From Arthrobacter sp. Alg241-R88 (GTDB lineage Bacteria > Actinomycetota > Actinomycetes > Actinomycetales > Micrococcaceae), in contig NZ_UNRG01000002.1 in the NCBI RefSeq assembly GCF_900537115.1, forward strand, positions 609,830-673,829: 64,000 bases of DNA, written 5' to 3'. Positions 1-8,357 of this stretch are shown in pieces. Position numbers and translations under genes: made by a program. The notes beneath the pieces were generated by a model. That model was not told where the DNA came from, ran no database searches, and worked only from the letters and a program-made list of their open reading frames with translations. How positions within the stretch are numbered: position 1 is the first letter of the stretch; every line of letters begins with the position of its first letter.

Positions 1-174
1 GGCCACATAGACACCCGCGAAAACTGCGACACCCCATCCCCAGGTGACCATCAGGAACCCGCCGCTGTTGCCTTTCGTCCCCCGCAGGGCGACGTTGGCG
101 ACGACGCCGCAACCCAGCAGGGTCAGCATCGCCGTTCCGAAGACTTCGGATAGAAAAACAATTCCAAGAGACAT
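1..174 (-). CDS. glpF: Glycerol uptake facilitator (MIP/aquaporin family), 5' part only
   Basis: Only the first 58 codons are present and the gene runs off the left edge. The reading frame begins with ATG at 174, preceded by AGAGGAG. The translation starts MSLGIVFLSEVFGTAML and continues through LLGCGVVANVALRGTKG to GWGVAVFAGVYVA. This is the first membrane helix and following loop typical of GlpF-type aquaglyceroporins, which pass glycerol through the cytoplasmic membrane. It lies 91 bases downstream of glpD on the same strand, so the two are probably cotranscribed. Glycerol kinase would be expected further left, but that cannot be seen. The pore NPA motifs are outside the window. Confidence 0.88.
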   Translation of the reverse strand, partial: MSLGIVFLSEVFGTAMLTLLGCGVVANVALRGTKGNSGGFLMVTWGWGVAVFAGVYVA

Positions 175-265
175 CTTTGACTCCTCTATTTTCTGTTGTC
201 AGTCCTTCGCGGGTTGAAGGACCGTTGGGCCGGGACGGGTTGAGCGCCCCGGCCGACAGCCTGTC

Positions 266-2080
266 CTATGCGACCAGGCTGTGCGTTTCTACGCGGTGGA
301 ACCGCTGCAGCACGTCCTGCGCGTGCCGGATTTCCGCTGCACGTGCTGCGGCGTCCCATCCCAGCGGACCGGAGAGCACCTCCGCCACCTCGTTGAGCAG
401 CTCGCCAGTCACGAGGCCCCGGAAAGCCAGGGAAGTGCGGCGGATGAGGACATCCACGAGGTGTCCAACCTGCTCATGGGCTGCCATGAACTCCAGTTCA
501 CGGACACTCAGTTCCCGGGTGGAGCGCAGCAAGTGGTCCGGCCCGCCGTCGAGGTAGGCCATCACCGCCTCCGCCCTGGTTCCGTAGCGGGTGAGCATGC
601 CGGCGGTCCGGTCCGCGTCCCGGCCGGCAGTCATGTGGTCCTTGATCCACTTCTGCACACCCGCCTCGTCCGCGGGGAAACCGGCGCCGCCGCCGATGGC
701 GAGCTGCGCCGTCGATACTTTGCGCTGCGCGCCGACTTCGGCGAGGACGTCATTGGTCAAATGCTCGGCCAGCGCCCGAAAGGTGGTCCATTTGCCGCCC
801 ACCAGGCTGAGCACGACGGCGCCCGCCCCGGGTGTGCTGCTCCCGGGGCCCCGGCGCTCGATCCGGTAATCCCGGGAGACGAAGCCGGGCTGGGTCGCAT
901 CGTGTTTAGGCAACGGCCGTACGCCGGAGAAGGTGTAGACAATCTGTTCGCGCTTGACGGGAACGCTCGGGAAGACGTGACCGATGAGTTCGAAGAAGTA
1001 CTCAATTTCCGCATCGGTGCAGACGGCATCCTGGGCCATATCGGCATCAATGTCCGTGGTCCCAACGAGGACGCGGTCCCCCATCGGATAGATGAGCACG
1101 ATGCGGCCGTCGGTGTGTTCAAAGAAGATTTCGCGTCCCCGGCAGGCGGCGAGGAGCTCCGGGTGGTCGAGCACGATGTGGGACCCCTTGGTGCCGCCCA
1201 TAAAGCTGGAGGCTGCTCCCATGGCTTCGTTGGTGAGGTCCACCCAGGCGCCCGTGGTGTTCACGATGACGTCGGCCGTGAAATCGAATTCCTCACCGGT
1301 CAGCTCATCCCGCAACCGGACCGTGCTTCCTTTGCCAGTGCCGCGGTTGGGCTCGCCGGTCATGGATTTCAGCGACAGGTAGTTGCTGGCACGTGCCGTA
1401 CTGCCCTGGGGGTTGGCACCGGACGCGCGGCCTGCCTTTTCGCCGTCCTGCAGGACATCAAGGGTGAGCCGCTCGGGGTTGTGGACGGAAGCATCGAAGT
1501 AGGTGGCCGCATACTTGACGTCGGGACGGAGGGCGGGCAGTTCAGCAAGGGCTCGTTTGTGTCCCCTGAACTGGTGGCGCGGCACCGTGCCGCCGTCGCG
1601 GGAAAACGAGTCGTACAGGCTGAGGCCGATCCTAATAAGGAAGGCGCCGCGTTCCTTGGGCTTGCCCTGCTGCTTGTGGGTGAGGAAACGCAGGGGGGCC
1701 GCGAGCACTCCGGAAAAGGTGCTGAAGATAGGGATAGTGGTCTGCAGCGGTTTGACGTAGTGCGGTGCGATCCGGAGCAATCTGTTGCGTTCCACCACCG
1801 ACTCCCGGACCAGCCGGAACTCGCCGTTCTCCAGGTAGCGGATGCCGCCGTGGATCATGTGCGAGGAGGCGCCGCTGGCTCCCTGGCAGTAGTCACCGCG
1901 TTCCACAAGCGCCACGTCCACCCCCTGCAGGGCGAGGTCCCGGAAAGTTGCGACGCCGTTGATCCCGCCACCCACCACCAGCACTTTTGCGTGCGGCCGG
2001 AGCCGCAGATTGTGTACTGATGCGCGTTCAGCTCCCGGCTTTGGTGCGGCGGGGCGGGCGGGTGAATCCTTGGGTCCCAA
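266..2080 (-). CDS. glpD: Aerobic glycerol-3-phosphate dehydrogenase (FAD)
   Basis: This 604-residue protein oxidises glycerol 3-phosphate to dihydroxyacetone phosphate and passes the electrons to the membrane quinone pool. The FAD-binding GGGINGV lies at residues 37-43, and the family signature GASSHMIHGGIRYLE follows at about 70-84. The C-terminal domain (ELEFMAAHEQVGHLVDVLIRRTS and on) matches the DAO C-terminal region. The start is TTG at 2080, which has AAGGGAG a few bases upstream; no better ATG or GTG sits before the dinucleotide fold. It precedes glpF and is divergent from a SorC-type regulator. The length agrees with actinobacterial GlpD. Confidence 0.95.
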   Translation of the reverse strand: MGPKDSPARPAAPKPGAERASVHNLRLRPHAKVLVVGGGINGVATFRDLALQGVDVALVERGDYCQGASGASSHMIHGGIRYLENGEFRLVRESVVERNRLLRIAPHYVKPLQTTIPIFSTFSGVLAAPLRFLTHKQQGKPKERGAFLIRIGLSLYDSFSRDGGTVPRHQFRGHKRALAELPALRPDVKYAATYFDASVHNPERLTLDVLQDGEKAGRASGANPQGSTARASNYLSLKSMTGEPNRGTGKGSTVRLRDELTGEEFDFTADVIVNTTGAWVDLTNEAMGAASSFMGGTKGSHIVLDHPELLAACRGREIFFEHTDGRIVLIYPMGDRVLVGTTDIDADMAQDAVCTDAEIEYFFELIGHVFPSVPVKREQIVYTFSGVRPLPKHDATQPGFVSRDYRIERRGPGSSTPGAGAVVLSLVGGKWTTFRALAEHLTNDVLAEVGAQRKVSTAQLAIGGGAGFPADEAGVQKWIKDHMTAGRDADRTAGMLTRYGTRAEAVMAYLDGGPDHLLRSTRELSVRELEFMAAHEQVGHLVDVLIRRTSLAFRGLVTGELLNEVAEVLSGPLGWDAAARAAEIRHAQDVLQRFHRVETHSLVA

Positions 2081-2204
2081 AACAACTCCCTTGGGGCTTT
2101 GTGTGGCGCGGACACAGAAAAGTGATCCGCCGTTCTCAACTATTGTTTGGAGTAATGGAAAATGGAGTCAAGCACTATGCACAAACGTGCAGAATGGAGT
2201 CCAG
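2081..2204. promoter_or_regulatory. Divergent promoter region between glpD and the SorC-type regulator
   Basis: This 124-base non-coding gap separates two divergent start codons, so it must hold promoters for both directions. It is richer in A and T than the flanking genes, especially at 2130-2180. I could not pick a convincing -35/-10 pair or a clear operator palindrome by eye. The placement suggests that the regulator acts here. Confidence 0.5.
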
Positions 2205-3179
2205 GTGGACGCTTCCCGGCACGCTGATGCCCTTCGAGCTGCACAAATGTATTACTTGCAGGACCTCACGATGGACGCCATCGCCCGCGAACTCGGGACA
2301 TCCCGCTCGACTGTTTCCCGGCTGTTGTCCTCGGCCCGGGATTCGGGGCTGGTCCAGGTCCAGATCCGCAATCCCCTGGACACTGGACCGGAGTTGGAGG
2401 GCCTGATTCGCCGCCGGTACGGAGTAGACGCACACGTTGTACCGGTGGTGGAAACACTTAACGAGGCCGAGACCCTGGACCGGGTGGCGATGCAGGCCGC
2501 CCGCACCATCGGGCCCCTGGTGGATTCCAACGCGATCATCGGCGTCGCCTGGGGTTCCACCCTCAGCGCCGTCAGCCGCCACCTGACGAGGAAAATTACC
2601 CACGACAGCGTAGTGGTGCAGCTGAACGGCGCCGGCAATATGCACACGACGGGCATTACCTACGCCAGTGACATCATGCGCCGCTTCGGCAGTGCTTACG
2701 GCGCGCGGGTGGAACAATTCCCCGTTCCGGCATTTTTCGACCACGCCGCCACCAAGACAGCCATGTGGAATGAACGAAGCGTGCAGCGGATCCTTGAACT
2801 TCAGGCAAAGATGAGCATCGCGATCTTTGGGGTGGGATCCGTCGATGCCGATTTCCCCAGCCACGTCTATGCCGGCGGTTATTTGGACGAGGGCGACCTC
2901 AACATCCTGGCAACGTCCGACGTCGTGGGTGACGTTGCGACGGTGTTCTTCCGCGCTGACGGTTCCTCCGACGGGATCGTCCTGAACGAACGGTCCACGG
3001 GCCCGGCCCTCGCCGAACTTCGGCGGGTAAGGCGCAGGATCTGCGTGGTTTCGGGCGTATCGAAGATCAACGGGCTCAAGGGCGCCTTAGCGGCGCGCCT
3101 GGCTACGGACCTGATCCTCGACGAAGCCACAGCGCGCCGCCTGGTGGGCATGGAGGGCCTTGCCGTGGCGAGTAGGTAG
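2205..3179 (+). CDS. SorC/DeoR-type sugar-binding transcriptional regulator
   Basis: This 324-residue protein has an N-terminal helix-turn-helix at about residues 21-50 (LTMDAIARELGTSRSTVSRL). A SorC-type phosphosugar-binding domain follows (GVAWGSTLSAVSRHL, SIAIFGVGSVD, GDVATVFF). I chose GTG at 2205 because GGAG lies five bases upstream and the ALRAAQMYYLQDLTM opening then sits at the usual place; the frame is open further upstream but without a ribosome site. It is divergent from glpD, so an effect on glycerol use is plausible, but the ligand is not shown. SorC-family proteins usually bind phosphorylated sugars and act as repressor or activator. Confidence 0.88.
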   Translation: MDASRHADALRAAQMYYLQDLTMDAIARELGTSRSTVSRLLSSARDSGLVQVQIRNPLDTGPELEGLIRRRYGVDAHVVPVVETLNEAETLDRVAMQAARTIGPLVDSNAIIGVAWGSTLSAVSRHLTRKITHDSVVVQLNGAGNMHTTGITYASDIMRRFGSAYGARVEQFPVPAFFDHAATKTAMWNERSVQRILELQAKMSIAIFGVGSVDADFPSHVYAGGYLDEGDLNILATSDVVGDVATVFFRADGSSDGIVLNERSTGPALAELRRVRRRICVVSGVSKINGLKGALAARLATDLILDEATARRLVGMEGLAVASR

Positions 3180-3183
3180 AGTC

Positions 3184-4059
3184 ATGGCTATGAGGATCTC
3201 CCCGCGGCTGAGCCTGAACAACGGCGTGCTGATCGACCAGTTGGGCTACGGCCTGTACAAGGTGCCGCCATCGGAGGCGGCGGGCCTTGTGGCCATGGCC
3301 CTCGGTTCCGGATACCGCCACTTCGACACTGCCGCCATGTACGGCAACGAGTCGGGGGTTGCCCGCGGCATCAGTTCCCAGCTCGGAACGCAGGCAGGCA
3401 GCGGTGGCTCCGGTGAACTTTTCCCGGCACCGGCCAGGGAGGACGTCTTTGTTACCACCAAAGTGTGGAACGACCACCACGGCTACGACGCCACCCTGCG
3501 TGCATTCGACAACTCCATGGTCAACCTGGGCCTGGACTACGTAGACATGTACCTCATCCACTGGCCCTGCCCCGGGCGCGGGCTGTACCCCGAAACCTAC
3601 CGGGCCATGGAGACCCTCTACCGAGAGGGAAAAGTGCGGGCCATCGGCGTCAGCAACTTCCAGCCTGCCCATCTGGACCGGCTGATGCAGACCGCAGAGG
3701 TAACTCCAGCTGTCAACCAGATCGAGCTGCACCCCTGGCTCCAGCAGCTGGAGCTGCGGAAAATCCACGATGATCTAGGGATCAGGACCGAGGCGTGGAG
3801 CCCCTTGGGGCGCGGACGTGTGCTTTCGGATCCTGTAGTCCAGGCGTGTGCCGCCGAACACGGCCGGTCGCCGGCGCAGATCATCCTCCGCTGGCACATA
3901 CAACTGGGGAACATCGCCATCCCCAAGGCAAGCACCGAGGCGCGCATCCGCGAGAACCTTAACGTCTTCGGCTTTGAGCTCTCGGCCAGGGACATGGATG
4001 CGCTCGCCGGCCTGGACCGGGGACAGCGGACCGGTTCCCACCCGGACAACGTCAATTAG
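3184..4059 (+). CDS. Aldo/keto reductase (2,5-diketo-D-gluconate reductase-like)
   Basis: This is a 291-residue single-domain TIM-barrel oxidoreductase. The catalytic tetrad is visible: Asp48 (GYRHFDTA), Tyr53 (AMYGNE), Lys93 (VTTKVWN) and His126 (LIHWP). The C-terminal NADPH-binding stretch IPKAST is also present. Such enzymes reduce aldehydes and ketones with NADPH; the substrate cannot be read from the sequence. The start is ATG at 3184, four bases after the regulator's stop codon; a second ATG follows two codons later. It precedes an alpha/beta hydrolase by only seven bases, so the two are probably in one transcript. Confidence 0.92.
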   Translation: MAMRISPRLSLNNGVLIDQLGYGLYKVPPSEAAGLVAMALGSGYRHFDTAAMYGNESGVARGISSQLGTQAGSGGSGELFPAPAREDVFVTTKVWNDHHGYDATLRAFDNSMVNLGLDYVDMYLIHWPCPGRGLYPETYRAMETLYREGKVRAIGVSNFQPAHLDRLMQTAEVTPAVNQIELHPWLQQLELRKIHDDLGIRTEAWSPLGRGRVLSDPVVQACAAEHGRSPAQIILRWHIQLGNIAIPKASTEARIRENLNVFGFELSARDMDALAGLDRGQRTGSHPDNVN

Positions 4060-4066
4060 GACTCGC

Positions 4067-4996
4067 ATGGAAACAGCACACACCGGGCGATCCTCCACGC
4101 CCTACTTCATCGGCCCGGACCTGGCCGGCCGCACCCATGCCTCATCCGTGCAGCTGGCCGGCGGCAGGGTGGCTTTCTGGACCTATGAGCCAGTGCTGCA
4201 AACGGCTGAGACCCGGACCATCCTGGTGATCCACGGATTCCGCGGCGACCACCACGGGCTGCTTCGGGTGGCTGACCAGCTTCCGGAGATGCGCATCATC
4301 ATGCCCGACCTGCCCGGCTTCGGCAGTTCGGAAGCCTTCGGGCCAGGTGGACATACCGTCCCGGGCTACGGCGCATTCATCACGGAATTCATGGCGTCCC
4401 TCGGCCTGGGGCCGGATACGGTTCTGCTGGGGCACTCGTTCGGGTCCATCATTGCCGCCCATTTCGTGGCCGCCCACCCCGGCGCCGTGAATCCGCTGAT
4501 CCTCATCAACCCCATCGCAGCGCCTGCCCTCGAGGGCCCCAAAGGCGTGATGACCAGGCTGGCGGTGCTGTACTACCGCCTTGCCGCCCGCCTTCCCCGT
4601 CCCCTGGGGCTGGCCCTGCTGCGCAGCCCTCTGATTGTCCGGGTGATGAGCGAGGCCATGGCCAAGACAGGCGACCGGGACCTTCGGCGCTTTATCCACG
4701 GCCAGCACCACGCGTACTTCAGTGCTTTTGCCAGCCGTGACAGCCTCCTCGAATCGTTCACTGCCTCGGTCAGCAGCCATGTGGCCGAGGTGGCCGGCAG
4801 CCTGACCCTTCCGGTGCTCCTGATCGCGGGTGAGAAGGATGAAATCGCCACGCTTCCCGACCAGCACCGGCTCGTCGAACTGCTGCCGAACGGCGAACTC
4901 GAGGTCATTGCTGATGTTGGCCACTTGATCCACTACGAAACGCCGGAGCCGGCCGCCCGCTACATCCGCAGCTTCCTTAAGGACCACGCCGCGTGA
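4067..4996 (+). CDS. Alpha/beta hydrolase
   Basis: This 309-residue alpha/beta-fold hydrolase has nucleophile elbow GHSFG with Ser124, acid Asp258 in GEKDEI and base His286 in VGHLIH. The oxyanion region is VIHGFRG, followed by MPDLPGFGSS. A variable cap region with basic and hydrophobic helices lies between about residues 155 and 230. No signal peptide is seen, so it is probably cytosolic. It starts with ATG at 4067, seven bases after the aldo/keto reductase, and its stop overlaps the glycosyltransferase start by four bases. That overlap implies coupled translation. The substrate is unknown; an ester or lipid is possible. Confidence 0.9.
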   Translation: METAHTGRSSTPYFIGPDLAGRTHASSVQLAGGRVAFWTYEPVLQTAETRTILVIHGFRGDHHGLLRVADQLPEMRIIMPDLPGFGSSEAFGPGGHTVPGYGAFITEFMASLGLGPDTVLLGHSFGSIIAAHFVAAHPGAVNPLILINPIAAPALEGPKGVMTRLAVLYYRLAARLPRPLGLALLRSPLIVRVMSEAMAKTGDRDLRRFIHGQHHAYFSAFASRDSLLESFTASVSSHVAEVAGSLTLPVLLIAGEKDEIATLPDQHRLVELLPNGELEVIADVGHLIHYETPEPAARYIRSFLKDHAA

Positions 4997-6096
4997 AGAT
5001 TGTCATCGACGCCCGGTTCACCCGGACAGACCACCACGACGGCATCAGCCGCTACGGCGCGAGCCTGATCGCGGCTGCCTCCAAGATCGCCGACGTTTCG
5101 ATGCTGATCTCTGACGTCCGCCAACTGGCCCTGTTGCCGGATGTGCCGTACACATTGATCAACAGCCCCCTGTCCCCCGCGGAACTGTTCGTTGCCCGCA
5201 AGATCAACCCGCTCGGCGCGGACGTGGTGGTCTGCCCAATGCAGACGATGGGCACCTTGGGCCGCAAGTACGGCCTGGTCCTGACCCTGCACGACCTCAT
5301 CTACTACGAGCACCCAGCACCTCCGGGATTCCTGCCGGCCCCGGTGCGGCTGCTCTGGCGCCTCTATCACAAGGCATACTGGCCGCAGCGCCTCCTACTC
5401 AACCGGGCCGACGTCGTAGCCACCATCAGCCGGACCACGGAGGCACTGATGGCCAAATACCGGCTGACCCGCCGTCCTGTCCGGATTATCAGCAATGCAC
5501 CGCAGCCGGCCCAGGAGCCCCGCTCCCCTGAAGCCGGCGCCAAACCCTGCCTCGTGTACATGGGCTCATTCATGCCCTATAAAAACGTGGAAACCATGGT
5601 GGCCGGAATGGCTGGACTGCCCGGCTTCACGCTTCACCTGCTCAGCCGGATCACTCCTCAGCGGCGCGCCGAACTGGAGAAGCTCATCCCGCCTGGAGCG
5701 AAAGTGGAGTTTCACAACGGCGTCACCGACGAGGAATACGCCACGTTCCTGGAAACAGCCACCGCTCTGGTAAGTCTTTCCCGGGCGGAAGGATACGGCC
5801 TGCCGCTGGTCGAGGCCATGGCCCTGGGCACGCCGGTCATCGCCAGCGACATCCCCATATTCCGGGAAGTCGGCGGCGATGCAGCCAGCTATGTTGACCC
5901 GGCATCGCCCCAGCAGTTTGCCGACGCTGTAAAGGAAATGGACGACCGGGAACGGTGGGAAGACATCTCGCGGCGCTCTGTTGCCCGTGCCCGCGAATTC
6001 AGCTGGGAGGAATCCGCCCGCCAACTGGTGGACGTGGCACACGACATCGTCGCCCAGCGCCGCGGCACGATGACAGAGCGCCGCCGCACACATTAA
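4993..6096 (+). CDS. Glycosyltransferase, GT-B fold, family 4 type
   Basis: The protein is 367 residues. Its C-terminal half holds the GT4 donor-binding region: LVYMGSFMPYKNVETMV, then a stretch reading SRAEGYGLPLVEAM and GTPVIASDIPIFREVGGDA. The two acidic residues of the EX7E motif lie in this stretch. The N-terminal acceptor domain begins MKIVIDARFTRTDHHDGISRYG, typical of mannosyl- and glucosyltransferases. The start is GTG at 4993, inside the hydrolase stop (GTGA overlap). The acceptor is not identifiable. Its tight coupling to a hydrolase and a reductase suggests a small glycoconjugate or glycolipid pathway. Confidence 0.9.
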   Translation: MKIVIDARFTRTDHHDGISRYGASLIAAASKIADVSMLISDVRQLALLPDVPYTLINSPLSPAELFVARKINPLGADVVVCPMQTMGTLGRKYGLVLTLHDLIYYEHPAPPGFLPAPVRLLWRLYHKAYWPQRLLLNRADVVATISRTTEALMAKYRLTRRPVRIISNAPQPAQEPRSPEAGAKPCLVYMGSFMPYKNVETMVAGMAGLPGFTLHLLSRITPQRRAELEKLIPPGAKVEFHNGVTDEEYATFLETATALVSLSRAEGYGLPLVEAMALGTPVIASDIPIFREVGGDAASYVDPASPQQFADAVKEMDDRERWEDISRRSVARAREFSWEESARQLVDVAHDIVAQRRGTMTERRRTH

Positions 6097-6121
6097 CAGC
6101 GGCGTCGGCCAGTAGGCTCCG

Positions 6122-8248
6122 CTACAGTACGTCCACTCCGTCCAGTCGCAGCTGGACAGGTTCCGCGCTTCGCTTTGCGGCCGTTGCCGCCCGGGTTGCC
6201 CGCAGGACGCGGGTCACCGCCGCGGCCTGTGCGTAGGGGAAGAAGAGGAGGGTCCGGACGTCCTCCGCCGAGCGGCGGGTGGAGGGCGGACCGCTGAGAA
6301 TGAGCGGTGCGGGGCCCGCGGTACGGAGGCGGACGCCTGCTTGTTCCAGTTGCGCTGCCACTGCACCTGAGAAATGCCCGACGGCGGCCCGGGGGCCGGT
6401 GATGGAGGCAATGCGCACCGCCGGTGGAAGCTGCAGTTCGGCCCGGAGGGAGAGCTCGCGTTCGGCGTAACCAGCAGGATCCCACCTTAGCAGCGCGCCC
6501 ACAGCTGCGGTGTCCGCTGCCGTAACCACCACGAGACCGCCTTGGGTGGCAGGCCTGACCAAGGCCCCGGCATTGAACCAGCGCCGCACGGTATCCTCGC
6601 TGGCACGCAGCGACTCGCGGCGCAGCAGGGAGTCACCATCCAGCAGCAAGGCGGCGGCATATCCCCCTTCCGCTACAGGTTCAGCTCCCACCGTGGCCAC
6701 CACCAAGGCCTTGCTATTGGTTACGCGTGCCTTGACCTGGTCTCCGGAAGACGTGATGACGGTTTTGCCGGGGAAGGCCCTGCCCAGCTCCTCGGCTGTC
6801 CGTATTACGCCCGTTGCGCCCCTGCGGAGCTTCCGGCCGTTGCAGTGCGTGCAGTGCCAGTCCGGCGCCGGAGTGGAGCACCACCGGCATTGCGGCAGGG
6901 CTGAGGTTCCGCTGGCCCCGGCCACGGCCAAAGGACCCTGGCAGGCAACACAGCGTGCGGGCTCCCGGCAGTGGTCACACACCAGCGACGGTGCGTAGCC
7001 GGCGCGGGCCACCTGGACCAGGACCGGTCCCCGTTCGAGTCCTTCCTTGGCGGCCAGCCAGGCAGTGCCGGGAAGGCGGGCGATCCTGGCGAGCGGGTCC
7101 CGCTCCTGTTCGAAGCTGTCGGCCGTGTTCACCACGCGGGGGACGGTGCGGCGGACCAGCGTGCGGTCCGCTTCCACGGGCAGGGCCCAGCCTGTCTCGA
7201 TCAGCCGCTGGACCTCTGTGCTGCGGGAATGCGCGGCCAAAAGGCAGGCAGCCCCGGACTGTTCGGCGCGCAGGAGCAGGACTTCGCGGGCGTGGGCGTA
7301 GGGCGCGCGCTGCTCAATGTGGAGGTCATCGCCGTCGTCCCAGCACACCACGAGCCCCAGGTTCTTTACGGGAGCATAGGCAGCTGACCGGGTCCCGATG
7401 GCAACGCGCGCGGTTCCGGCGAGGAGCCGCAGGAAGTTCTGGTAGCGGGGCGTCGGGCCGTCCTCCGCGGTGAGGCGGGCTACGGCCTGCTCCGGCAACA
7501 GCGCTCCCACGGCCGCTTCTAGCCGGTCCAGGTCCCGGTTGTCCGGGACCACCGCCACGGCTCCCCGCCCGGAAGCATGGGCTGCGGCAATGGCCTGGGC
7601 CAGCAACTGCGGCCAACCGGCGGGTCCATAGCTTTGGAGGGGATTTAGGACCGCCCGTGGGGAACCACCGTCTCTTAGGTGGCGGAGGAAGGCCGGACCG
7701 TTCCGGAAACTTATCCAGGCATCGTCTGGGCCGGAGTCCTCGGCTGCCGCGCTTTCACCTGCTTCCGCCGGAGTTTCCGCGGAAGCAGGATACGTTTTCT
7801 CCAGCCGGGCTACCCGCGGCGGGACGGCAACCCGGAGGACATCACTGACGGTTCCCGCGTACCGGGAGGCTACGGCGGTGGCCAGGTCGCGGACCTCGGG
7901 TGACAGGACGGGAACCGGGGAAACAACCTTCGCCAGCGGCAACAGGGTGTGGCCGGCGTCGGACTCCGCCACCCGTTCCATGATGAACCCGCTGAGGTCC
8001 TGGCCGTTGAACTTGACCTTAACCCTGACGCCGGGCTGCGCGTCCTCATCCAGCCCGGCAGGAACACCGTAGTCAAAAGGCCGGTCCAAGTGCGGCAGCG
8101 AGGATTCCACCAACACCCTGGCCACCGGAAGGTGATCCGCTAACCGCGGGCCCGCCTGCTGTTTCCGGGAAGGGAAACCCTGCAGCAGGGACGGCTGTAC
8201 CGCGGCCGGCAGGTCCAGCAACGGTTGCGTGGAATCGTCAGCAACCAC
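6122..8248 (-). CDS. priA: Primosomal protein N' (PriA), helicase-inactive actinobacterial form
   Basis: This 708-residue protein has the PriA N-terminal DNA-binding domain (ARVLVESSLPHLDRPFDYGVP) and the paired-cysteine zinc region at roughly residues 424-475 (CDHC, CVAC, CRWC, CTHC). PriA recognises stalled forks and reloads the replisome. The helicase core is degenerate. Where the Walker A P-loop should be, near residue 200, the sequence is PLQSYGPAGWPQLLAQ. The DEAH box is replaced by WDDGDD. This loss is known across Actinobacteria. The start is GTG at 8248 with GGAGG eight bases upstream. It is convergent with the glycosyltransferase and 109 bases downstream of metK. Confidence 0.93.
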   Translation of the reverse strand: MVADDSTQPLLDLPAAVQPSLLQGFPSRKQQAGPRLADHLPVARVLVESSLPHLDRPFDYGVPAGLDEDAQPGVRVKVKFNGQDLSGFIMERVAESDAGHTLLPLAKVVSPVPVLSPEVRDLATAVASRYAGTVSDVLRVAVPPRVARLEKTYPASAETPAEAGESAAAEDSGPDDAWISFRNGPAFLRHLRDGGSPRAVLNPLQSYGPAGWPQLLAQAIAAAHASGRGAVAVVPDNRDLDRLEAAVGALLPEQAVARLTAEDGPTPRYQNFLRLLAGTARVAIGTRSAAYAPVKNLGLVVCWDDGDDLHIEQRAPYAHAREVLLLRAEQSGAACLLAAHSRSTEVQRLIETGWALPVEADRTLVRRTVPRVVNTADSFEQERDPLARIARLPGTAWLAAKEGLERGPVLVQVARAGYAPSLVCDHCREPARCVACQGPLAVAGASGTSALPQCRWCSTPAPDWHCTHCNGRKLRRGATGVIRTAEELGRAFPGKTVITSSGDQVKARVTNSKALVVATVGAEPVAEGGYAAALLLDGDSLLRRESLRASEDTVRRWFNAGALVRPATQGGLVVVTAADTAAVGALLRWDPAGYAERELSLRAELQLPPAVRIASITGPRAAVGHFSGAVAAQLEQAGVRLRTAGPAPLILSGPPSTRRSAEDVRTLLFFPYAQAAAVTRVLRATRAATAAKRSAEPVQLRLDGVDVL

Positions 8249-8357
8249 TTCGGCTACCTCCGTTCAGCATCACCGGGTGGACCTGGTCAGTAAACCAGCA
8301 GGCACAGACATTCCACCGGCAACGGCATCCCCGCCCAGGTTCGGCCACGGCCACTGG

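Noticed and set aside
281..2020. Long plus-strand open frame opposite glpD
   Set aside because: It mirrors glpD codons in a G+C-rich genome, has no family features, and glpD is clear on the other strand.
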